From Urechis unicinctus (lineage: Eukaryota > Annelida > Polychaeta > Xenopneusta > Urechidae): DNA of 64,000 nucleotides. A program made the position numbers and the translations under genes. Location of the stretch: assembly GCA_034190875.2 (NCBI GenBank), contig CM067346.1, positions 10,555,462 through 10,619,461 of the forward strand. The letters are read 5' to 3'. This document shows positions 52,959 through 64,000 of this stretch, one piece after another; the first letter of the stretch is position 1; each line of letters begins with the position of its first letter. The notes beneath the pieces were generated by a model that saw only the letters and a program-made list of their open reading frames with translations, had not been told where the DNA came from and did not search any database.

Positions 52959-53871
52959 TTAGCAATGTGAGAAACCGTTCCAGGTTGTTCACGTGCAAAA
53001 GTCAATTAATTGCCACGGTCGATATAGCTCGCCAATGTTTATAAGGCTGTAGCAATGCCCGGAATGAAACAAGGGTGTAGTCGACCATGAAGATGTCGGC
53101 GGTCTCCCGTTGGCGGTATTTTGGCGGTGCTTCTGAGTGGTGTGAACTGAGAGAATGAAAAGCAGCAGTATAACTTCTGGCGCCTGTCACCGGCCGCGTC
53201 TATGTGAGCGTGTCACCTGGCGTTCGTTCTGGAGGCGGCTCTCAGATGGCGTTGCAGCTGTAATTGATATCGCATGGTCTTTTGTTGAGTATTCAATGCT
53301 TAATTGTACGAGTTAATCATTGTTGTCGTAAATTGACTTCCCTGAATTTGGCCAGATGGTGATGAAACGACAAAGGGAACTGGGGTTATCGTTACAGTGA
53401 TGCCCTGCATTGAGCTCAACACGGTCTTTCGCGGTACTTATTTACTGATTCTTTGATATCATTAGCATACAAAACTAGAGGAGAGCAGTGTGGCGTGTGA
53501 TGGTGAACGGATGTAAAGAAGCATGGCACAAACCGACTGTCTATTACACCGCAAACTGTTAGATTAACCTTCTGTGTTGTCCTGATAAAGCCGATAATGT
53601 ACTAAGTACAATATTTCAAACAACATTAACCGAGTAGTGATAACCATGGCACCAGAGAAGTAGCGATCATCACATTTAGTAGCTACCACGAGTTTCTATG
53701 GTTTTGTCTGAGATTTATTGCTCACTGCAGCTGAGATAATTAAACTATATAACCTGTTGAGCTTAAAAGCTATCTCCCGGCAATGCACGACCATCAATAT
53801 GGAGCTTAATGCCGCATGAATGTCTGCAGTAGCTATTTGTATATATGTTGCTATACAATTGGCTGTCCAGG

Positions 53872-54166
53872 TTACATTAAATTGGTAAGGAATACTGTGA
53901 GCTGTCAGTCTGACATCCGATTGATGAGGTATACGATAGACTGTTAACATGACATCCAATTATGAGGTATGCAGTGGACTGTTAACATGATATCTAATTG
54001 ATAAGGTATGCAGTGGGCTGTCAACATGACATTCTATTGATAAGGTAGTCAATGGGCTTTAAACATGATATCCAATTGACGAGGCATTTAGCGGGCTATC
54101 CAATTGATTAGGTATGCAGTGGGCTGTCAACATGACATTCACTTGGTAAGGTGTTCAGTGGACTGC
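53872..54166. repeat. 39-bp minisatellite in X4
   Basis: Counterpart of 2033-2330, with the same 39-bp unit and about the same number of copies. Confidence 0.85.
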
Positions 54167-56183
54167 CAAAAATTCATCAAAAACGAATCAGATCAATATC
54201 TGTGGTGGCAACAAAAGGTCCTCATACATTTTAAGACCCAGCCAATGATTCCAGCAGGAATGAAGCAAGTTTTGCACCCTACCAGTGATTAGTACAATGA
54301 CGTCGTCAATTGCAAAATAATTGTTGGCTGCAGCGTGAACGAAAGTCTTCGGAGTTAACCGATTTGATAATTGTAAGGACAGGGTGCTCCAATCAGTTTA
54401 TCCACCTGCAGACACTTCATTAAATTCGTAACCATCTCTCAGTGCAATCTGTGACAAGAGGAGAATCTTCAATTGGACTTAAATTGTAGTCTGGTGCTGC
54501 TACCAGGCTCGTGATCGTCTAGATTGAATGCATAATAAATACGTAATGGTGAGTCTACGGCCTTGAAATCACCCAATTGTCTCGTCAAAGGTGATTGAAA
54601 TATACTAATTGAATGAGACCGTACATGCATTCGTTCAATTGGGTAATGATTTGCTGTGGTGGAAATGTTAGATAGCTGGTGCATAGTAAAAGCATCAGAC
54701 ACAATTGTGAAAGAATACTGACAATCATTTGTGTCACAGAAGTACAAGTTAATGTACAGGCAAGTGACGTATGTCTCATTAGGTACATCAACCAGCAATA
54801 TGAATAACGCCCAGGGCTATCGACAAACACCAGTAAACCTGCGTAAGCTTGGTATTATTTGACTTAAGCACAACACCCTGTTCAAGTATATAGCAATGTT
54901 TGTTTACGCTGTGACGATGGATGCGGTTCGGTCAACATTTTTGTGAAGAAGTCTTTGCTCTGTTGCTTTAAGGCTAATGAAATTAAGTGTAAGTCGTAAA
55001 TGTATTTTGTGTATCTATAGCCTATTGCAAAAATACGAATGACAGTCAATACTGAAGTGGTTCCGCACAAATTTGACGACGTGGCCAAGTCAGTTATGCA
55101 CCCAGGGCCTATGCGCATTCAGGATATGCATTATTTGTAGATGATCATGCTCAATGTTGTACATCGCCAATGGTGGAGACCCTGCAATGTCTTATGTAGC
55201 ATTTACATGCAGTTTACCCTTCTTCTTTTTAGTAAGCCCCAGCGTCAATGTTTTTTGGGACAATGAGAGCACTAATGTTTGGTCAAACGGCTATGTAGAT
55301 CATGCTCCAGGTTGCACCAGACAGTTGTTCATACTCGTGTGCTGAAGTAGTCATCGGTTACATGAGAGTGGGGAATTTTGTGTCTGATCTAGATTGACAT
55401 ACTTGTCAGTGCAAACCCGCAATCAATTCAGCAAACGTACTTTATCAGTTCATTGCTTTTGTCTTGGGAGTGAAAATCAAAAGTGCTTCCTTCAACCCAT
55501 GAGTAAGTATATATGAAGATGCCTTAATTTATAAAGAGGCTATCCTATTGATAATGGAAGCAGGCATGCTCATTGCCAAAGAATTCGTGCTGAAATATAA
55601 TACTTTCTCCTCGTAAAGTGACATTACCAACTCGTGAACAAGAAAAGTGTCAAATCCGATCATTTTAAAAAATTGGAAACAATAGTCTGGTTTGTTAAAT
55701 TGAGTATTGTCCTGGTTCAAGCAGATGCAATGACTATACCCAAACCGGCTTGAGCGAGCCGAGTATTGGTACTACATAAGAAGATATGGATCCTTCTTCG
55801 CACGACATCAAGAATGCAATAGCCATTGCAATACTTGTGGTACCATTCTACACCACTAAACCAAGTTTTATTGAATGCGGCTTACCATTCTACATGTCTC
55901 AACCACTAAATGTAGCAGTGAGTCTTGGCACGTATCCATGTTTTCTTATCATTTTTCATACAATGCGGCTGCCTTATGTGTTTTGTAAACAACCAGGTCA
56001 CATGTATTTCTCGTGTGCCTTTTTGTTTTAACCTCCATGTAGCAGTTGAAATCTTGAACTGCACGTAACGCATATGGCTTAGAGTTTATAAATCTTGCTG
56101 TCTTATCAAGCAATTGATCAATGTTTATCATACATTTAAGCACATAGGGCTGTATTGCTGATTAGAAATAATATGTGATTGTT

Positions 56184-56827
56184 GGAGATCCATGAACTCA
56201 AATCGTTAATAACGCAGGCCCTCGGAATGGGAGGCCCGAAAATGTTTTAGGGTAGGGTAGGGCACGGGCCACTACAGGGTCCCCCTGATTATCGCGGCGA
56301 TCGCAGGTTTATTTTGGCCTGCTAAGTTTGGATTTGGGGGTTTGGGGAGTTTTGAATTTGAGTTGAGGGTGCGTCCCAGTTTTCATGAAGCAGTTTTTTG
56401 CATATATGAGTGAGACAAGGTCTGAAACGATACAAAAACTTTAGTTTATAGAGGTTTTGACGGTTTAGGTGTTGTTCGGTCGAAAAATAATTTTTTTTTT
56501 TTTCCGACGGTTTTGACGGAGAAAGTGAAGGGGGTTTTTTTGATATATCGGACGGACGGACGGACGAGACCGATGACTGATTGGACCGAGACGGGGGGGT
56601 GGACCTCGGAACGGGGACGGACGGACGTATGGAATGATGATGGGGGTCGGGTCCGTCCTCGGAACGGGGATACGGACGGCGTATGGAATATTGCTGGTCG
56701 CTTTTTGGCGATCTTAAACAGCACTTGACGGTTTTCGGTGGTTTACGGAGAAATAGGGTGTCCGACCGCCCGAGCGGCGGCGGAATCACCGCGTAGCTGT
56801 CCCGACCGACGGTCGGGGACCAATAGC
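56184..56827 (+). other. rDNA 5' external transcribed spacer (probable)
   Basis: GC-rich sequence directly before an 18S start, unlike the AT-rich surroundings. Includes a GGAC-repeat stretch (near 56550-56620) and a poly(T) run. Called ETS because it abuts the 18S 5' end in the right orientation; the left part could be intergenic spacer. The long minus-strand frame across it is spurious. Confidence 0.7.
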
Positions 56828-57668
56828 TATCTGGTTGATCCTGCCAGTAGTCATATGCTTGTCTCAAAGATTAAGCCATGCATGTCTAAGTACATACTTT
56901 TACACAGTGAAACCGCGAATGGCTCATTAAATCAGTTAAGGTTCCTTAGATCGTACTATCCTACTTGGATAACTGTGGTAATTCTAGAGCTAATACATGA
57001 AAGCATGCTCCGACTGTGACGGGAAGAGCGTTTTTATTACACCAAAACCAATCGGCCCTCTCGGGGGTCGTTCTCTTGGTGACTCTGAATAACTTTGTGC
57101 TGATCGCATGGCCTCGAGCCGGCGACGTATCTTTCAAATGTCTGCCCTATCAACTTTCGATGGTACGTGATATGCCTACCATGGTTGTAACGGGTAACGG
57201 GGAATAGGGTTTGGGTCCGGAGTAACGGGAGGGGAATCAGGGTTTGATTCCGGAGGGGAGCATGAGAACGGCTACCACTACAAGGAATCCAAGGAAGGCA
57301 GCAGGCGCGCAAATTACCCACTCCTGGAACGGGGAGGTAGTGACGAAAAATAACAATACGGGACTCTTATGAGGCCTCGTAATAATGAGTACGGGAATCT
57401 TATGAGGCTATTGGAATCCTTTAACGAGGAGGATCTATCTATTAGGATGGTGCAGCCGCGGTGCAGCAGCGGCGCAATTCCAGCAGCCAATAGCGTATAA
57501 AAGTTGTTGCAGTTATAAAAGTTTAAATATTAAAGTTGTTGCAGTTCGTAAAAAAGCGTAGTAGTTGGATCTCTGGTTTAGGCCGGCGGTTTTCGCCTCG
57601 CGGCGACTACTGCGGCTGTCCTGACCTACCTGCCGGTTTGTCCGCAGGTGCTCTTGACTGAGTGTCTG
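56828..57668 (+). rRNA. 18S rRNA 5' fragment, partial and rearranged
   Basis: Starts at TATCTGGTTGATCCTGCCAG, the 5' end of eukaryotic small-subunit rRNA. Runs through CCGCGAATGGCTCATTAAAT, GGCAGCAGGCGCGCAAATTA and TAGTTGGATCT to GCTCTTGACTGAGTGTCT, roughly the first 40 per cent of the gene, then stops abruptly. It is longer than the normal interval because of short internal re-duplications (near 57200-57250 and 57360-57560), including a doubled AAAGTTGTTGCAGTT. It is a non-functional fragment lying antisense to, and upstream of, the KChIP first exon. Confidence 0.92.
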
Positions 57669-59741
57669 AGGTCAATGGCCATGATTAAGTGTGAATGTGT
57701 TCAGCTGGACCACAGAGGTAAGAAGAGATTACGCACTTCCGCAATGAATGTTTCGCTGTTGTTTTTTACGGTTAATCGAGGTGACATAAAGTATGCAGGA
57801 AAAGGTGCAGATACAAAGCATTACAAATCTATTGAAACGTGTTGTACATATGTCTAATGGTAAAAAGTCTATTGAGCATGAGGGTAGTCTCGTATACGAA
57901 GGTGATCATCAATTACCGAACGATGATGTTTGGTAAGCATCACGATAAAGTTATTTCATAAAACCCCGTTGAACATTTAAATACATTCACAGCAAAATAT
58001 TGTCAGCAAAAATGCGCAAAAAACTGGATAAATTGCCGATTAGAATACACATCTATCTCAAGTCAATATAGCGCAATGTATTAAATGGTGAGTGGTCCGA
58101 CCATAGAACTGTTGGATGTTCAATATGACCTCAATTGATCAACGCAGTCTTTCAAACACGTTTATTGATAACGAGGTGCCTCGCGTTATTAAGATAGATA
58201 GGCTTCTTTCCAAAGAGGAACATAAGACCATTTTGCGCAAATCATGTTGGCGGTGAGCTGAGGAGGATAAGAGGGTCGTATCTTCGGCCTCTTATGATAT
58301 ATGAATTATGTACAGAAATGATGATTCATTAGCAAACTATTAATAACAGACGTATATAAACAAGCCATATATTGTTATATATCTTCAGAATATGGCATGT
58401 ATTACTAAGCTTTGAAATATGCGGATCAAGAGGAGTAAAATGTGATGAGGACGGAGCTCGGCGTTATGAATCGACACGTGGTGCACAACCAACAACGTCT
58501 GGTCTGGTATTTGCACCCTTTTGCAAGATTAACTGTTCTGTTAGAATTTAGTTATGTTCCAAACTCGGATTAACAAGATGAGTCATTTACTGTATTGGCG
58601 AATCGAAATCCGTTAATGTCAAAGCAGATTAGGCTTTCTGATCAACATTTCAACTAAATTCAATCAACAACATTGACCTGATAATATGGTTTGTAACTGA
58701 CGAACACTAAGAGGTAATGGCGCCTTTCATAGCACCGATAAGGTGTTGGGACGTACCATGACATAATAAGATAAGATAACATAAGACATAATGGACATCC
58801 AGTTTTAGGCATACTGCCAGAACTTCTTTTGGATTAAACCAGTCCTCAATATAAACTACCACGCTTAGACAAAGCTCATAGCATGTTAGCCAAAACAGTG
58901 ATTCATCTCCGGTCGTAATGCAATGTTAAAACTATACTGCTTTCCGGGAAACTGAAGGCAACAATTCGTTTTACTTAAGCCAAGAATGTAGGTAATCTAT
59001 GACGAAAATAACTCAATGGGTGAGGTAAATGCATTGCTAGAGAACATTTCGCGGACGTTTATATACATATCGACAAAAAGCATGCTATCGAAGCAAGCGT
59101 TGGGTGTTATATATAACGCAATTAAGACAGCCTAACATGGATATCAGCAACGGGCGGCACTATATCACACCCCTGGCAACACACGATCTACACCAGTATG
59201 CTGCCATATAGTTCATTTCTTAATTTAAATGCAGTTCAAAAGGCTGAAAAGCAGTAAATGCTTGATGGTTTCCTATATTTCCCCGGAATTGCATTAAATG
59301 AAACATGGATGCATTTATGATGCTGACGAAGTATGTAGAATATGTAGGCTTTAATGGCTGTAGATGTGGGCCATGTAGAGCAGACACAATGGAGGAGACA
59401 ATACTTAATTTGCACTTACAAAAACAATTCCGAGAGATTAATAATAAACGTAATGCACGACTTGTTAGACACATTCATGGAGATGATGACAAAATGCCAC
59501 TTAACACATATACATCCTTGCAGAGATTAGCTTCTTACAAAAACAATTCCGAGAGAGAGAGAGAAATATGATGTCTGAATAATAAACGTAATGCACGACT
59601 TGTTATATTCACACATTTGTATGAAATTATTTGTGTGCATTCATTCGGCAGATGGCGGCGATGACCAAAATGCTATGGACAAGCCTTGAACATATATACA
59701 TCCTTTGAGGTGAGAGATAGCTTCTATCTACCGTATTTACA

Positions 59742-59794
59742 ATTATATATATATATATATTACATTTATATACATATATAGTCATATATGGATA

Positions 59795-59830
<36 letters not shown>

Positions 59831-59838
59831 TATGCATA

Positions 59839-59904
<66 letters not shown>

Positions 59905-59930
59905 ATATATATACTCTATATCTATGAATT
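59742..59930. repeat. (TA)n tract in Y4
   Basis: Roughly 190 bp of TA-rich microsatellite, intermediate in length between Y1 and Y2/Y3. Confidence 0.92.
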
Positions 59931-62170
59931 CTACTAGTATCGCTCATAATCGTCTGGAAGCAAACAACACTCTCCGTGAAAAATAAAAATAATATCCGTG
60001 GTATATGTTCCATTAAGTCACGTGAACAAAACACAGCAGCCAGTGCTACCGTACAATTCTAGAGGTTATTAGTCTTAAATTGATTTATCTGTCTGTTGCC
60101 ATATATAGATAATGCGAAATGCTCTCTCACCCAATAACACACCTGTTAGCATGGGTTTTAGTGCTAGCAAAATATATCGTACAGAAATGTTTGATACAGG
60201 CAAATATCAGAAGATTTGTCAGAGAGATAGCGGTACATGATATAAGCGCATGGACTTCATTATTATAAATTGATACACAAAGATATATTATCAAAAACAG
60301 CAGTCGATCAATGCAAATGAAAGCATTAGATGACTGTTTGCAGGCATGTAACTGTAAACGGCCGTCAATAGGTACATAATCACTCCAGTTTGACCATGTA
60401 CACACAATTGGCAGCTCGGGAAAAGAAAAGCATATGCTGCAATACGCTATAACTAACTAATCCATAGTATATCTTTTATCAGGTTTTACAAACCAAAGCA
60501 GGCTACATTGCTTGTTTTGTCATAATCAAGGTAAACCCATCTTAATAAGAGTGGTATTGAGGAAGTAAGTGCCATTGCTGATGTTACTTGAATGTTTAAA
60601 ACGAGTACATCAACAGATGGAGAATCTCATGAGGATGGTTTTTGGCGTTATTAATCAATAAAACGGGTTTTGCAAGCCAAGTCTGGTCGGGAGTTAGCAC
60701 CAATTTGTTTGATATATTGCTCTGTTAGGATTTCGTTATGGCCCAATGTAAAAATAATACGATTGAATCCAGATCGTGATATTGAACCTGAATGTCACAG
60801 TTTTCGGACTATTCTTAACGTACGACTAGTACTTGATGCAAACCACCATTACCAACTTAAATTGTCAGAATACGCGAAGAGAAGATATATATATATTACC
60901 AAACGATGTGGTTTGCCGCATTACTGGAACCGCAGCTGTGAGTGCTGTGCAACCTCAAAATTAAACAGCTCATTTATTAGGCCACACCATTGCGTGGTGG
61001 GAACGCAGTCATACATATCGCCTCCTACGGATCGCTTGTTGCTCGTTTAATGATGTTGCGTGTAATTACATCCCTAAGATGCTCCCTATATGATTTTAAA
61101 AAAAAATTAGTTTTTGTTTTTCAGTGTGCAATAAGCAATAGGTAAGTCTCTGTGTACCGCGGGCATGGTTTATAAACCAGTAGTTAACGTTACATATCAA
61201 TAGATGTTACAGTCATTGAATAGCGTAACAAACATATTTCAACAAAATGCACCTCATCAATGCGCGCCGTTTGTGAAATCATATAGACATTACCCATTTT
61301 TGTAGTCTTAACATTCACATTAATGGGAATCAAATTTATATCTTAGCGAGTATAGCGGAAAACAATGAGGACAACAATGTATGCTATTTACTACATTACG
61401 AAGCGCTACAAAAGTAAATTGTCACTATAACACCACCTTAAGGCACGTTATCTCAACCAATAACGTTTTTTAAAACAATTATTATGAAAAAAAAAATAAT
61501 TAAGAATTGAAAAAATTGTACATCAGTAAAACAACTTAGCCTTTGTAGCACACAATAGCAATTAACATTGTTGACAGCAAATTATAAATAATATGAAATA
61601 AAGCCTTTTCCATGAATCAGTGTTTTGCTCTGAGTTATCGATATCCCATAGCTGTATTGTGTTTTGATACGGAAGGGAAACATACACGAATCTAATACAA
61701 GTGGGTAACGTTTCCACAGACGCCGATCCGCAATGATGTTGAACAGATATGCAACAAACGACGCTGGCATCAAATTCGATTATGGGAAATCTGGCGCAGC
61801 CTTTTGTGATGTCCCATCACTATTATTATGTAGCTGTCGTTGTATATATTCACGCAGTATGACAAATCATCGGGCATCAGTGATATAAGGGCACAGCAAT
61901 GATATCGTTGTCACTGCCATGATGTAGCGCAATATTTGACATTTAACAGCCATGTAGCCCTCGGGGTTTGGATTCCCACTGTACGACTCTTATTATCATC
62001 ATGCGGAGATAAGAGGGAATAGTTAAATGAACCATTTACCATAATATACAACACTTCCTCATTTGTTCGTAAAACTTAAGAGCGAAATGCTTCGGCATCA
62101 CTGAATAATATGGGAGGCGATATGTGTACATTGCCTGTTAAGGACAGGTGGATAAATAGCTGGCATATTA

Positions 62171-63043
62171 ACCAAAACAGAATGCAACACATAGCAAACG
62201 AATCAGAATGCAGGACAAAGTAGCCTAATCAGAAGGCAGGCCATAGTAACCTTATCAAAATGTAGGACATAATAGTTCAATCAGAATGCAGGATATGGTA
62301 ATCTAATCAGAATGCAGGACATAGTAACCTAATCAGAATGCAGAACAAAGTAACCCATTGAAATGCAGGATATAGTAACCGAATCAGAATGCATGACATA
62401 TTATCCCAATCAAAAAGCTGGACACAGTAACTTTATCAGAATGCCGGACATAATAACCAAATCAGAATGCAGGATACAGTAACCGAATCAGAATGCATGA
62501 CATATTATCCCAATCAAAAAGCTGGACACAGTAATTTATCAGAATGCCGGACATAATAACCAAATCAGAATGCAGGACATAGTAACCTAATCAGAATGCA
62601 GGACATAATTACCCAATCAGAATGCAGGATAAAATAACCTAATCAGAATGCCGGACATAATAACCCAATCAGAATGCAGGAAATAGTAACCCAATCAGAA
62701 TGATGGACATAGTAACCTAATCAGAATACTGGACATAATAACCCTATCAGAATACAGGACATAGTAACCTAATCAGAATGCAGGACATAGCAACCCAATC
62801 AGAATGGAGGACGAGGAAGGCCAGTAAGAATGCAGAACATAGAAACCCAATCAGAATGCAGGACAAAGTAACCCAATCAGAATGCAGGACATAGTAACCT
62901 TATCCGAATGCAGGACATAGTAACCCAATAAGAATGCAGGACATAGTAACCCAATCAGAATACAGGACATAATAAACCAATCAGAATGCAGGACATAGTA
63001 ACCTAATCAGAATGATGGACATAGTAACCTAATCAGAATGCAG
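62171..63043. repeat. 26-bp satellite array in Y4
   Basis: About 33 units. The array ends by running straight into GCAGGTCTTTCAACTGACTC, which in Y1 lies about 210 bp beyond the array. That flank is missing here. Confidence 0.95.
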
Positions 63044-64000
63044 GTCTTTCAACTGACTCATGTAACACAACCGTATCGCAACCTCCATGTAGCCCATGCA
63101 GCTAGAGTCGGGTGAAAGTTTCTACAAGTGTTCTAAATGAGACTGCTGACAACCCCAGGCCCTTGGAATCATTTGCGGTGTATTGAACCCATGTCAGGAT
63201 TGTCAGGGGAACATTCTTGAAGCCTCACAATGGCGGATATGGTCAATTAGTTAGAGCAGGGCTGTGATTGAGTGCCCAAATGTCTGGTTATTACAGTAGA
63301 CGCCTATTGGGTAGAAATCGCAGATTTTAAGCGGCCAAAAAGACAACGTCGTCCAATTAGCTAAACACATTGGTCACATGTCATTAGGCTGATCGGTGCA
63401 AGAGAGCCGTTTGTTCTGATAGCACGACCGAGTCACGTCTCTTGCACTATCTTATATCTGTTTATTCTCATTATGACAACATATTAACACAGCAAGTCCT
63501 AGGGGAGGGGTTGGTTTTGAATTGAATGTCGAATAGAACACACAGAGACATCGCACACGGCCAATATCGCCAGTAACGAGCAGTCAGTCACGTTCCATAT
63601 AATCGACCTCGGAAACCTCAAGCACAACCGGAGTCACACCTTGCGACAGTACAGACATTGTCTGTGACATATGAAGTGATTCTGTTCAACCATGTGTTGC
63701 ATAAGCGCTAATAAAATCCGGATCAGTACTCGTCTGCCAACTTGTTGACGGCATTCTCTTCGCACTGGAATATGCATTCAATTGACTTCGACAACAAAGA
63801 AGTAGAATTTGGCATTATTTGGCAGATATGTTAACGAGGAACGATTGAACAAACAGGGGTCATACCGAAACGTTTTGAGAAACGCATTATGGCATATATA
63901 AATAAAAAGGCGTGCTACATATTGCAATAACGAGATGACAAAAGGGAGGCGGTAGGGGTAGTGGCCTGTGGGTAAGGAGTGGTGAGAGAGGTGGGGATGG

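Larger units (their letters stand above)
51869..58328. repeat. Segmental duplication block X, copy 4
   Basis: Matches 1-5349, interrupted by rDNA at 56184-57668 and carrying about 150 bp extra near 58000-58150. Holds exon 1a of the gene annotated here and its upstream region. Confidence 0.93.
58329..64000. repeat. Spacer block Y, copy 4 (partial at window end)
   Basis: Same subtype as Y1, sharing the absence of the 208-bp segment and the additional 32-bp segment near 60875. In array order it is the 3' spacer of a preceding KChIP copy whose exons would lie past 64000. No gene seen in it. Confidence 0.93.

Noticed and set aside
56322-56867. 181-codon Pro/Arg/Ser-rich minus-strand frame, longest in the window
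   Set aside because: Antisense to rDNA spacer and the 18S start; GC-rich low-complexity translation.

Overview
This window is AT-rich invertebrate nuclear DNA. It has spliced genes with GT-AG introns, minisatellites, long (TA)n tracts and a eukaryotic 18S rRNA fragment. The 18S piece and the protein-coding exons fit a bilaterian invertebrate, perhaps a lophotrochozoan, but I cannot name the species. There are no operons and no long open frames. The only protein-coding gene I can support lies on the minus strand and encodes a Kv-channel-interacting protein (KChIP, neuronal calcium sensor superfamily).

Gene structure, read on the minus strand: first exon 1a (52868-52958) or a paralogous alternative first exon 1b (41005-41092), exon 2 (37936-38060), exon 3 (37742-37811), exon 4 (36786-36856), exon 5 (36301-36513), exon 6 (36077-36139) and terminal exon 7 (35422-35469). 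Coding lengths are 88/91, 125, 70, 71, 213, 63 and 48 bp. All junctions agree in phase and give a protein of 225 residues (1b) or 226 residues (1a). It has a basic N-terminus, a degenerate EF-hand 1 with the Cys-Pro signature, three canonical EF-hands, and a C-terminal helix ending in MAVFDTVL.

Layout on the plus strand: X1 (1-5349), then three tandem units Y1-Z1 (5350-15322), Y2-Z2 (15323-26249) and Y3-Z3 (26250-37166), then single-copy U (37167-51868), then X4 (51869-58328) and Y4 (58329-end). X carries first exon 1a and its upstream region. Each Z carries a complete exon 4-7 set with its own stop codon. U carries exons 3, 2 and 1b. Y is non-coding spacer with a (TA)n tract and a 26-bp satellite. 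Read on the minus strand, the order Y4, X4, U, Z3, Y3, Z2, Y2, Z1, Y1, X1 implies a head-to-tail array of KChIP loci. Y4 is the 3' spacer of a preceding copy, and X1 is the 5' end of a following copy that leaves the window at base 1.

The most notable features are the paralogous alternative first exons, the triplicated terminal EF-hand exon sets whose phases let exon 3 join any of the three, and a replacement in X4 where 1.48 kb of rDNA (5' spacer plus the first part of 18S) sits in place of 424 bp found in X1. Many differences between near-identical units are homopolymer-length differences, so assembly and consensus error must be kept in mind.
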